The position numbers and the translations under genes are program-made. From a virus: 40,148 nt of DNA. Shown here one piece after another: positions 8,793 through 18,426 of the stretch (positions are counted from its first letter, which is position 1; the number at the start of each line of letters is the position of its first letter). The stretch spans positions 1 through 40,148 of the IMG/VR virus record IMGVR_UViG_3300009068_000073; one strand, written 5' to 3'. The notes beneath the pieces were generated by a model. That model saw nothing but the letters and a program-made list of their open reading frames with translations, searched no databases and was not told the origin of the DNA.

Positions 8793-9772
8793 TAGCAGCT
8801 TCTTCCTGTTGCTCTATCATTAAGTATCTTGTAAAGTTCATTTGTTTTGTATTTAGTTGAAACATTATCACAAATACTTATGTCATTGAATATACTATCT
8901 TGATTGACAGGTGAAGTTAGGATGTGCTTACAGGCAATTTCATCTGGTATTTCTTTGTCCACTAATACTTCTAAAAATCTATTAGCATAACTATCATCAT
9001 AATTTTCTTCTATATTTAAAGATGATAAATTTTGTAGTAATCCATTATCATCAACGTAGTTTAATGGTTTTGGTAATTTCAAAATTTCGTATGAGTCTAC
9101 ACCATCGTTATTTGTTGATACTTTAAAAATCTCTAAGTCGAACTTATCAAAATCAGCGTCGGTATTTAATTCTTCAATTTTTATTACTAATTCTTGTAAA
9201 TCACTAAAGTGAATTGTACCATCGTTTAAATAAAGAGTTTCAAACTTAGTTGATAACAACTCTGCTAATTCATTATCTTCATCAACTTTATCTTGAGTGG
9301 TTTTTATAAAAGAAGCAGTCAACACACATTCAAATTGAGGTATTCTAAGGTTTGTATCTCCAAAGGTTTCTGAAGTGGTCACAAACTCTGATGAGAGATT
9401 AATTATTTGCCAAGATGGAACATTTAGATTATAAATGCTTGATTCGCCTAATGAGTTATCAAAATAATCAACTTTGTATTCATTCTGATTATTAATTGAA
9501 CCCAAGTAGTTTTCTTGGTTTATTGCTTTATCTAAGAAAGGTTTTGGAGACTTGAAACTGTATAGAGTCTTTAAGTACAATGTTTCTTCTTGGATACGAA
9601 CCTCAGAGCTTCCAGCATCCTCTGAAAACCCAGCATAATTTGCATCATAAATAATGTCATCATCGTGAAATGAATAGTAAACTGGCTTTAACAAACCTTT
9701 TGATAATAAAAACTTACCATAACTTGTTAATTCTAAATTTATTACTTCTTCTTTTGAATCAAAAAATGACAT
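8792..9772 (-). CDS. putative baseplate/tail structural protein
   Basis: The 326-aa acidic protein starts MSFFDSKEEVINLELTSYG, continues with LLSKGLLKPVYYSFHDDDII, and so shares its N-terminal module with the 305-aa protein at 3299-4216. The module ends in DD-x-I-x-Y, a plausible acidic turn or metal-binding loop. The remainder is rich in Asp, Glu and Asn with no enzyme signature. I recall this N-terminus in structural proteins of several large myoviruses, without a defined function. It overlaps both neighbours by one base. An interface role is inferred, the shared module perhaps being a docking domain that attaches two different C-terminal parts to equivalent baseplate sites. Confidence 0.68.
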   Translation of the reverse strand: MSFFDSKEEVINLELTSYGKFLLSKGLLKPVYYSFHDDDIIYDANYAGFSEDAGSSEVRIQEETLYLKTLYSFKSPKPFLDKAINQENYLGSINNQNEYKVDYFDNSLGESSIYNLNVPSWQIINLSSEFVTTSETFGDTNLRIPQFECVLTASFIKTTQDKVDEDNELAELLSTKFETLYLNDGTIHFSDLQELVIKIEELNTDADFDKFDLEIFKVSTNNDGVDSYEILKLPKPLNYVDDNGLLQNLSSLNIEENYDDSYANRFLEVLVDKEIPDEIACKHILTSPVNQDSIFNDISICDNVSTKYKTNELYKILNDRATGRSC

Positions 9773-12700
9773 TATCTGTTAATCCTTTTTGTTTTCAAAG
9801 CTTCACTAGACGTTGTAGCTGGCACTATTCTCTTATTGAAAACAAGATCTTGTAATAAGTTGTTTTGTTTTTCATAAGTTACTATTGAACTGCCTAGATT
9901 TCTTTTTGGTTGTTGAACAGCTTGTTGTAAAGTTTCTTGAGTTACATTTGTTATTTGTGGTGTATTATCACCTTCTTTATTAATAAATGTGACTTCTGCT
10001 TCTATCTTAGCTAATTCTACTAGAGAGAAATAGTCATAAGGCCAGTTATATGAGTAAGAAAGATTTATGTCTTTAATGATGCTATCTTCTGCGTTCTTTC
10101 TTCCAAGTTTGAGAAGATTATTGATTCTCTTCTTTTCTTTCTCTTGTATTGAAGTTAAAACTCTTTCATAATAATTGTTTTTGGCTTTTTGTTTAACCTT
10201 GAATACCATCCACTTCAAATTATCTGATAATTTTGTTTTATCTATTAATTCATTAGAATCTAATTCATGTTCAATGGTATAATTTTGTTTGTCAAACTCA
10301 ACTGAAATGTTTGGTTGTACACCTTGCCAAATTTTAATTAAATCATCTTGTGTCAAATTGTAAGTAAACTCAAAGATGTACATAGCAATTGGATTTATGT
10401 TTTCGTTATTAATAAAATCATATTTTGGAGGTATTACATAATTTTTCATTTTATCAATTTGAGATTTTACAGTATCTGGAACACTAGCATTGGCAATTGC
10501 TTGTGCTGTTTGGGTTTGAAGGTTTTTGCCAAAGAATTGATTTCTTACATAATTAACTGCATTTTCATTTAGATCAATGTAATTTATGTTGTTATTTCTA
10601 TCGATTGTATATGGTATAGCAACAACAGCTTCCTTAACTTGTTTGGTATTTGCTACTTGTCCAAGCTTGACAGGAGTTTTATTGAATCCAACTATGTCTG
10701 AAAGTGAAGCAGTTAGTTGAGGAACTGAATTTTCAGAAGGAGGACTGATAGGATTTGTATAAACACCATTTAAACCTTTCAAAATATAAGATTCTGGCAC
10801 ATCCATTACTTGTAAATAAATACCTTTATCGTCATCTGGCAATTGTCCAAATTGATGCCACATACCAACAGTTGGAACTTTGGAACCAGATTGAATAGTT
10901 ACACCAGTTTGTGATGGATCAAAATTAAGAATAGGAGTTTCAAATTTTGTTTGAATTCCCCAAACTTTAGATGCGGCTTCTGTTAGAGATGAATCTGTAT
11001 TTGTTAAAGAAACGTCTTGAGTATTAACAATGTTAAACAAATTTAATGAAGCTGTTACTTGCATTGAGTTTTGATTTATTCTAGAAGCAAAATATGGACC
11101 ATCTGTGTTGGTGCCAAATCTAGAGGGTAATTCAAATCTTACATACGAAGAAGTTATGTTATTTATTATTTCTTGTAATGTAGGTTTATATTTGTTAGAA
11201 CCGCTTGGTTTAAATGTTAATAATGCCCAAGAAGAACCATCATAGTATGGTGGAGTAAAACCAGGATTATAACCAGCATTAGTGTCTGTACTATAAAGAG
11301 TTCCAACACCTTCGAAACTAGAAGTTACAACACCACCAGCAGAACAAGGAGGACCAAATCCTGTAGGTCTGCTGTACATAGTTATGGTTTCTACAGATGA
11401 AGAAGGATACTCTGGTTTTACATAGGATAATCTATCAGCTCTTGATACACCGTAAAAATCTTCATAAAATTCTACGTTATCTGCTGTTTTGTAAATTTTA
11501 ACTACAGCTCTGTATTCAAGATTTGGATCAACTTCTTTAAATTCTGTTTCTGGTTTTGAAAATACAGTTGTTAATTTTCCATCTGGTAAAAAGAAATTAA
11601 TACTTTCTGCTAAGAAGTTATTCATAGCAAATTTATAAAGATTATTTGAGTACTGACCTGTCCAAGAACCTGTAACATTTAATGAAGCAGAAGGATGTGG
11701 TTCCATATCTATAATATCTGTAGTCAAATAATTTTCTGGCTCAATAAGAGTTTCAAATGGTAATCTTTTGTGAAAAAAGTTATTTTTTATTTGATATGAT
11801 AATTCGGTATTAACTGAACGAGTAAGGTAGAAACTTCCAGTAGTGGTTAAACTACTAGTTAAGATTGGATAATCTACAGCTATACCAGATTTTATTGTGT
11901 TAAACAAAATACCTGGAGCAAACATAGGCGTTAACAAAGTCCTAAAGTCTCTTTGATTTGTTGATGCTGTGTTTTGACTATCAACCCAGAACTTAGAATA
12001 ATCTTTAATTGAGTTAGCAAATTTGTCTGCTAGTTTAACAGTTTGGTATTGTGGATAAAGTTCTGGTTTTGGATTTAATTTTATTATTGCATCGCAAGAT
12101 AAAGTTAATTTAATTTTATCTGTAGCAGAATTTAAATCTTGTTTAATTTTAGAAATATTTGTAATAGAATCTGATTTCACAAAAGAATCAAAGAACTGTG
12201 ATCCAGTAGTATCAGTTATCGTAGAACCTGTTAAAGATAATGAATTTAAATAAGCATTATCTAATTCATTTCTTTGTACAGCAAGAATTTTTTGATCATC
12301 AGAAATAATAAACTCTGGAATTATTGAATAGTCTTTTTCAATTGATCTGATTTTTTCAAACCATTTATCATAAGAATCTTCGTATGGTCCATTAGTATTA
12401 TCTGCTGTTTGCCATTTTGTTGTACCATCAAACAAGCCATTAGTTACAATAATTTGTGTATTGGATTGACTAAATGGAAGAATTGCACTTATTGCTTGTT
12501 TGTTCTTGTAACTTTCAATTGAAGTGTTCATGTGTTTGTGTGCGTAAAGAACAGAAGCAGTAATTCTAGTTTGAGTTCCAAAGTGAACAGAAGAGTAAGC
12601 ATTTTGTAGTACACCTTCGCCACCAGTAGAGCTACTAAGTGAAGATGAACTATTTAAAGCGTTGTCCATAGGCCAGATACTTTGTTTTGATATCAAAGTG

Positions 12701-15700
12701 CCTGTAATATTGAAGATAGAAGTTTGATTATTTATATTTCTATCTGTTCTACTGTCTCTCCAAGCAGAAAATATATAATTATTTCTCTTTCTTCCTTCAA
12801 GTAAGCTTTTCAAACTTTTTCTTGGATAAATTGAATTACTGACTTTTAGATTGACTAATTTATATTTTGAATTATTTGAAAGCAATGTTACAACTTTTTC
12901 ATAGAAAGTTTCATTGTAATTTGTAAATTCTAAGTTCTTATCTAAATTATCATTTTCAAATGCTTGTAAAAGATTTTGGTAAGGATAAGTAAATTTTACA
13001 ACTTGTCCATTTGTTTCATTTTTTACATTTGTAGTGAATGGAGCATTAAAGTAAACTACTGGTTCTTTTTCGTAAACTTCTTGATTACCATTTTGAATTA
13101 ATAAATAATTTGTTTTATTTAATTTTCTTACAAGTTTGTGTTGACCAACTCTAGTTTGTTTGATTGTTGAAAACCCTGTTGCTCCATTTCTGTTAGACAT
13201 AAGAGCATTAAAATAGAAAGGATGATCATAAGTGGAAATACTTGTTATTAAAGTACCAGTTACTTGTGATAGTTGTGTAGATCCTAATGTGTTATATGAA
13301 CAAGAATCAAACACAATTGTATTTAATCCAACAAAATCAACAGGAATTGGTTTTGTTGGAGTACCAAGGAAATAGTCTCCCAACAATCTGTATCCAGAAT
13401 CATCATAACTATTCTGTGACGAAGCAGTTATAAATAATGAATTTTCATAATATGATAATGTTGAACCCGTTGGAATTGTATAATTATTGTTTATTGTTCC
13501 AAAAGTTCCAGAACCATTAGCTGCAACAATCCAAGAATAACCAGTTTCTTTTCTTGGAATTGTATGAGATACAAAACCGTTATCATAGCTACTAGTTAAT
13601 GTAGCTTTTAATATTGGATTTCTATTAGTCTTATGTAAAGATGCAACTAAACCATTACTACCAGATACGGTTCCACCAAAATCTGTATAGTATGCTACTA
13701 AACTATTTAAATCTCTTCTAGAACCAGAAACTATTTCTGGAATGTATTTTGAATCACTTATACCACCTCTAACATCTCTATTACCTCTACCTGTTCCTAT
13801 TATTTCTCTATTTTTAAATGGTAAAGCATTATAAGGTGAAATTTCTTCTGCATATTTATTCATATAACCAACAGACATAGTTCTGCGCTCACCAGGGGAA
13901 GAAAAACGTGTAATAACTATAGATTTATTTGCAGTTCTTGGTTGTAATTCAAAATCAACTTTACCAGTAGTTGTATTTGTTCTAACAACACCTTCCAGTT
14001 CGGTTATGTTGTTTGGATTAGTTACTTCAAGAATATTTCTATTATTTGTTGTAGAACCAAAAGAATGTACAATTTCATAAGTATTTGAATAATTACCTAA
14101 AACAGCAGAACCAGTTGTTGTTTGAATATTTCTAATGTTTACAGGTCTTTTTGCTGTTTCTTCTCTGAGATAAGTTGCTCTCAAGTGAGCACGAACAGGA
14201 TAAGAAGGACTATCTGGGTTACCTTCTGGAAATGGATAATCTGCGCCTACCATTCCAAGTACTGTTTGGTAAGAACCAGAAAAGCTTCCAGTTCCTAGAA
14301 GTATTTTCCAAGCTTCTGCTCTATTAAGATAGGTGTCTCCACCAGTATTTAAATTAACGTGTCTTGATTGACGACCACCAACCCAAGCGTTTGTAAATGG
14401 ACCTTGAACTGGTACTTCGTTCATGTAACCATATGTATCATTATGAATGTTGGTTATTATTGCACCATTCATAAACTCACTTGATACTTGAGCTTGATAA
14501 CCACTATTATCTGTGCCGCTAATAACATTTATTGGTAGTGCTATTTTGCTGCTTAAAATTTCTCCGTAACCAAGAGATGAAGATAAATAATCTCTTCCAT
14601 GTACCGTATTAAAATAATATTTAATCTTTTTGTTTGGGTCTGTTACATCATTACAATTTTGAATTAATGAAGAAGTTCTTTCAATTAATGAAACGAGATA
14701 ATTTGCTGGAACATTGATGATATCGTCTGTATCTAAAGGACCGTGGGGAGCAAGAGCGATTGAAGAAAAATCTATGTTTTTATTTGCTTCAAAGTTTACA
14801 CCACCTTTGATTTGTTTTGATTGTTCAACGTCAAATCTATATGTTGTTGTAAATCTTCTATTTAAAGCTTGTACAGAAGTTGATAGTATTGCTTTTCTTG
14901 AATTGTTTGCGGCAGCGTTTGATGAGGAGATTGGTGATACATCACGTTCAGCTCTTTGATTCCAATAAAGACAATTATTATTTTCATTATTTGATAGTGG
15001 TCTATGACCAGTTTTCCAATCGTATAAGTGCTTATTAATTGATTGAGCACCAGCTTCTATTACTGGTAATTTAAATTCAATTGTTGGAAACTTGTATTGT
15101 ACTTTGTTTCTTTCAAATGCATGGCTTTCAATTACGTTCAACAAACCTTCGCTAGAATTTGCAGATGCTGGCACTAATTGAAATAAAAATTTACCTAATG
15201 CACTATCGATCCACTTATAAAAATCTAAGTATTTATCAAGATCTGGTTCGTTCTGAACTTTATCAAAGAATAGTTGTCTCAATTTACTTAAAGATTTATG
15301 TTCTTTTCTGTATTTGTTTACTGGTTCACCAACAAGATTATTGAAGTCAAGAATTGTACTAAACATTTTAAGCATTTCTTCGCTTATTGTTTGATACATA
15401 CTTTTTTCAAAGCTAAAGAAGTAGTTTATTGGTCTTGTTTGTTTTGTTAATACTTCAATTTCTTCAGAATCTAAAATATTGATTAAATCAGAGTTTCTTA
15501 AATCTTCAAATTGTGTTAATCTTGAAGAGAATACGTATTGTGTATCAACAACATCTGTTTTGTTTGGTAAGAAGAAATCACCTCTAGCAGTATATTGATA
15601 GTTGCTTAAGGTGTTAAAAGCTTGATTATAAACTGAAGAACCAACCGATCCAGATGTTAAATCTTGTATATCAAAACCAGCGTCAGATACTGCTGGAATT

Positions 15701-18426
15701 CCAGAACCATTATCTGAACCTGTTATTAGATTAAAATTCCAATCTACTAATAATGTTTTGATTTTTGGTATTGATACATTGTTAAATTTTGTTAATGTAG
15801 AATTTTCCAAAGCATCTGCAATACCATAGCTGTAAGGATCTGATGCGTGGTTCGTTAAGTCATCATAAGATAAGTCACTAGACCATACTTTAAATCCTAA
15901 TGCTTTTATGTCTGATTGTTTGACCAAAGAACCAGTAAAGTTTACACGTTCAGAACCAATATAAAATCTTTTATTTTGTGAAAGAGCGTTTATACCTTGA
16001 GTGTTTGTTAATGAGGAAGTTAAAACAAATTGATTTTTAACAGTATTACCTACAGCATTAACACCATAAAAATGCAATGTATAAAGAGTGTCTAAAGTAC
16101 CAGAAACTAGTGTAGAATCAACATCGTTTGGAGTAATTTTAACAGCAAAATTCCATTTCTCATTGTTGTAAGTGTTGAAGTAAATAGAAGATGTTAATTG
16201 AACACCAAAGTAAGATGATGAAGCTACAAAGTAAACATCATTAGATTCTAATTCTGTTCTTACGGCACTTACTTGAAAGTCAAAATACTGTGGACTTGCC
16301 CAAGTAAAATTACTTGAATTAGATACAGCACCATGAGCACCAAAAATAGATGATGTTAAAAATGGAGTAGGGAAGTAACCTACGTCAGCTTGTGTAAGTT
16401 TTTTAGAAAATACTACTTCTATTTCTGCACTTAAAGGCAAATAAGCGTATGCAGACGATCCAGTAACATAAGAAATAGAATTTGTATTAGATGCAATTGA
16501 ACGTTGGTAGATTGAGGAATTAAATCTATCTGGATCATTAAATGATACTGATTTCTTTTTTGCAGTTATGTTTTTGTAGTTATCTTTGACTGTGTTAAAA
16601 TCATTGTTTGAATAAACATGAAATTTAACAATCTCTTCGTCTATACCAAAACAACGTATTAAGTTTCTAAAAGATTTTTCTGTTCCTTTAGATTTGAAGA
16701 TGTTTGTTATGTTTGAGTAAATGTTTTGATAAATTATGTTTTTTATTTCATTTAATTTATCTTCGTATTCAATTTCATCGTTTCTAGACAGAACTTCTTC
16801 TACAAGTCTTGCATCAACAAATAGGTTTGGAGCAACTAAACCAGTAGATTCCAACAACATTTGAGAAAATGGATATGGTTTTTCATCTATTTGTATGTTG
16901 GTATAGTGATCTTTTAGGGAAGTGAAATACTTTATTTGTAAGTAAAGAGTATCAAGATAAGATGCAGCTATTTGTGTGATGTTTAATAACTCACCATCTT
17001 CATCTTCATCTACTATCCAATTTGGAAAAGAATAGTAGAGAGTGTTTGGATTTTTAACGTCATGGTCTACACCAATTGATTCGTAAGTTGTAGTTACATC
17101 AGTAATACTTGGGTGTTGTGAATAAATAATTGGATCTGGTTCTTCTGATGATAATTGTTTTGTTGTAAATTCATTAATTGCTGATCCTGTATTTCTTGAT
17201 ACGGAAGAATAACCAACCCAAGTACCATTTGATACACGACCAGAATAATCTAATACTATTGAATCAACAGATGATGTAGTTGTTATACCTTCATTAAATT
17301 TGTAATAAACACCTAAATCAGTATTTGCATCATCTGTATTGGTTCCACCACCAACGTAGGTCCACCAATTTCTACCAATCTCTCTATCTGTTTTTTCTGT
17401 TTTCCAGTATCTAAATTCATCAATAGAACCAGAAAGCTTACCCCATCCTAATCCAACGCCAGAAACGCCAGAGGGAGCAGTTCTTAGAGCACCAAGATTT
17501 GCTACCAATCCACCTGTTACATCGCTTATGGCTGTTCCCAATGCGTAAGATGAATTAAGATCACCATTTACATAAAAATTAACATTAATTGAACTTGCAG
17601 AATTTGCTAACGAAACAGCGTAATGGTTCCACAAAGTTGAAGCAACTGAGGAAGTGGTTACTGATGTTCCTATGTTTTGTTGGAAAAAACCAGCAGTACC
17701 AGATTGTGCAGTAAGATAAAATGGAGAAACTGTATTTCCAGAAAGTTCCAATGTCAAACGACCATAACCAGCACTTGAAGAAGCCACACCGTTCCATAAA
17801 TCAAAAATTACTTCTTTTGCTGTACTTGATGTAATGAATGAATTCTTTTTTAACCAAAATTCTAAAGTAACACCACTACCACTTAAATTAAATTTTAAAT
17901 TAGAAGTTCTATTATCAGCAACATTATAAATGTTAGCTTTTTGATTTTGATTGCTTAAATCTGTAAATGCATCTTTTAAAGAAGTCGTAGATGGTTTATT
18001 GTTTGGTCCAGATTTAATTACAATGTATTCTTTAGTTGTTGGATTACCATAACCAGAAATTGATGATAGTTGAGTGGACCAGCCAGAAGGTGAAAAAGTT
18101 CCATAACCAGTAGTTCTTGGATATGCATTTTCATAAAACCAAATGTCCAATAAAGAAGAAGAATTGTACCAATCTATTTTTTCTTTTTTAGAACCATCAT
18201 ATGGGTATTGTTGATAAATTCTTTGTATTGAATCTTGATAGTATTTTTTTGCAGAACCAAAAATTGCAAAATTAGAAGCAGTAGCATAATTAACCGCAAA
18301 TTCTATTCTATTTTGTTGAATAGTTTGAGATTCTAGTAATTGTGGTGATTCTAATTCTTCAGCAATTTGCTCATTAGAAATTGGTGCTAATACTTTTTTT
18401 ACTTGAAATAGGTCTTTAAGGCTCAT
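9772..18426 (-). CDS. giant baseplate/tail protein with two LamG-like domains (2884 aa)
   Basis: At 2884 aa this one gene fills over a fifth of the window. Residues ~180-405 form a concanavalin/LamG-like sandwich: VTLEFWLKKN, LWNHYAVSL, VNFYVNGDL, then the family's typical closing pattern GSIDEFRYWKTEKTDREIG and LGVYYKFNEG. Residues ~545-605 hold a helical KSKGTEKSFRNLIRCFGIDE segment that recalls P2 gpI-type baseplate proteins (a [KR]-x-KGT-x3-S/A-[FI]-R motif). A second LamG-like region spans ~665-870 (KWNFAVKITP, ALGFKVWSSDLSYDDL). The C-terminal ~200 residues are charged and helical, probably coiled coil. LamG folds bind glycans or pack in fibres. The position after gp25- and gp6-like wedges matches wedge proteins of T4 gp7 type or a baseplate-anchored receptor-binding scaffold. 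The start overlaps the upstream gene by 11 bases. Confidence 0.75.
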   Translation of the reverse strand: MSLKDLFQVKKVLAPISNEQIAEELESPQLLESQTIQQNRIEFAVNYATASNFAIFGSAKKYYQDSIQRIYQQYPYDGSKKEKIDWYNSSSLLDIWFYENAYPRTTGYGTFSPSGWSTQLSSISGYGNPTTKEYIVIKSGPNNKPSTTSLKDAFTDLSNQNQKANIYNVADNRTSNLKFNLSGSGVTLEFWLKKNSFITSSTAKEVIFDLWNGVASSSAGYGRLTLELSGNTVSPFYLTAQSGTAGFFQQNIGTSVTTSSVASTLWNHYAVSLANSASSINVNFYVNGDLNSSYALGTAISDVTGGLVANLGALRTAPSGVSGVGLGWGKLSGSIDEFRYWKTEKTDREIGRNWWTYVGGGTNTDDANTDLGVYYKFNEGITTTSSVDSIVLDYSGRVSNGTWVGYSSVSRNTGSAINEFTTKQLSSEEPDPIIYSQHPSITDVTTTYESIGVDHDVKNPNTLYYSFPNWIVDEDEDGELLNITQIAASYLDTLYLQIKYFTSLKDHYTNIQIDEKPYPFSQMLLESTGLVAPNLFVDARLVEEVLSRNDEIEYEDKLNEIKNIIYQNIYSNITNIFKSKGTEKSFRNLIRCFGIDEEIVKFHVYSNNDFNTVKDNYKNITAKKKSVSFNDPDRFNSSIYQRSIASNTNSISYVTGSSAYAYLPLSAEIEVVFSKKLTQADVGYFPTPFLTSSIFGAHGAVSNSSNFTWASPQYFDFQVSAVRTELESNDVYFVASSSYFGVQLTSSIYFNTYNNEKWNFAVKITPNDVDSTLVSGTLDTLYTLHFYGVNAVGNTVKNQFVLTSSLTNTQGINALSQNKRFYIGSERVNFTGSLVKQSDIKALGFKVWSSDLSYDDLTNHASDPYSYGIADALENSTLTKFNNVSIPKIKTLLVDWNFNLITGSDNGSGIPAVSDAGFDIQDLTSGSVGSSVYNQAFNTLSNYQYTARGDFFLPNKTDVVDTQYVFSSRLTQFEDLRNSDLINILDSEEIEVLTKQTRPINYFFSFEKSMYQTISEEMLKMFSTILDFNNLVGEPVNKYRKEHKSLSKLRQLFFDKVQNEPDLDKYLDFYKWIDSALGKFLFQLVPASANSSEGLLNVIESHAFERNKVQYKFPTIEFKLPVIEAGAQSINKHLYDWKTGHRPLSNNENNNCLYWNQRAERDVSPISSSNAAANNSRKAILSTSVQALNRRFTTTYRFDVEQSKQIKGGVNFEANKNIDFSSIALAPHGPLDTDDIINVPANYLVSLIERTSSLIQNCNDVTDPNKKIKYYFNTVHGRDYLSSSLGYGEILSSKIALPINVISGTDNSGYQAQVSSEFMNGAIITNIHNDTYGYMNEVPVQGPFTNAWVGGRQSRHVNLNTGGDTYLNRAEAWKILLGTGSFSGSYQTVLGMVGADYPFPEGNPDSPSYPVRAHLRATYLREETAKRPVNIRNIQTTTGSAVLGNYSNTYEIVHSFGSTTNNRNILEVTNPNNITELEGVVRTNTTTGKVDFELQPRTANKSIVITRFSSPGERRTMSVGYMNKYAEEISPYNALPFKNREIIGTGRGNRDVRGGISDSKYIPEIVSGSRRDLNSLVAYYTDFGGTVSGSNGLVASLHKTNRNPILKATLTSSYDNGFVSHTIPRKETGYSWIVAANGSGTFGTINNNYTIPTGSTLSYYENSLFITASSQNSYDDSGYRLLGDYFLGTPTKPIPVDFVGLNTIVFDSCSYNTLGSTQLSQVTGTLITSISTYDHPFYFNALMSNRNGATGFSTIKQTRVGQHKLVRKLNKTNYLLIQNGNQEVYEKEPVVYFNAPFTTNVKNETNGQVVKFTYPYQNLLQAFENDNLDKNLEFTNYNETFYEKVVTLLSNNSKYKLVNLKVSNSIYPRKSLKSLLEGRKRNNYIFSAWRDSRTDRNINNQTSIFNITGTLISKQSIWPMDNALNSSSSLSSSTGGEGVLQNAYSSVHFGTQTRITASVLYAHKHMNTSIESYKNKQAISAILPFSQSNTQIIVTNGLFDGTTKWQTADNTNGPYEDSYDKWFEKIRSIEKDYSIIPEFIISDDQKILAVQRNELDNAYLNSLSLTGSTITDTTGSQFFDSFVKSDSITNISKIKQDLNSATDKIKLTLSCDAIIKLNPKPELYPQYQTVKLADKFANSIKDYSKFWVDSQNTASTNQRDFRTLLTPMFAPGILFNTIKSGIAVDYPILTSSLTTTGSFYLTRSVNTELSYQIKNNFFHKRLPFETLIEPENYLTTDIIDMEPHPSASLNVTGSWTGQYSNNLYKFAMNNFLAESINFFLPDGKLTTVFSKPETEFKEVDPNLEYRAVVKIYKTADNVEFYEDFYGVSRADRLSYVKPEYPSSSVETITMYSRPTGFGPPCSAGGVVTSSFEGVGTLYSTDTNAGYNPGFTPPYYDGSSWALLTFKPSGSNKYKPTLQEIINNITSSYVRFELPSRFGTNTDGPYFASRINQNSMQVTASLNLFNIVNTQDVSLTNTDSSLTEAASKVWGIQTKFETPILNFDPSQTGVTIQSGSKVPTVGMWHQFGQLPDDDKGIYLQVMDVPESYILKGLNGVYTNPISPPSENSVPQLTASLSDIVGFNKTPVKLGQVANTKQVKEAVVAIPYTIDRNNNINYIDLNENAVNYVRNQFFGKNLQTQTAQAIANASVPDTVKSQIDKMKNYVIPPKYDFINNENINPIAMYIFEFTYNLTQDDLIKIWQGVQPNISVEFDKQNYTIEHELDSNELIDKTKLSDNLKWMVFKVKQKAKNNYYERVLTSIQEKEKKRINNLLKLGRKNAEDSIIKDINLSYSYNWPYDYFSLVELAKIEAEVTFINKEGDNTPQITNVTQETLQQAVQQPKRNLGSSIVTYEKQNNLLQDLVFNKRIVPATTSSEALKTKRINR

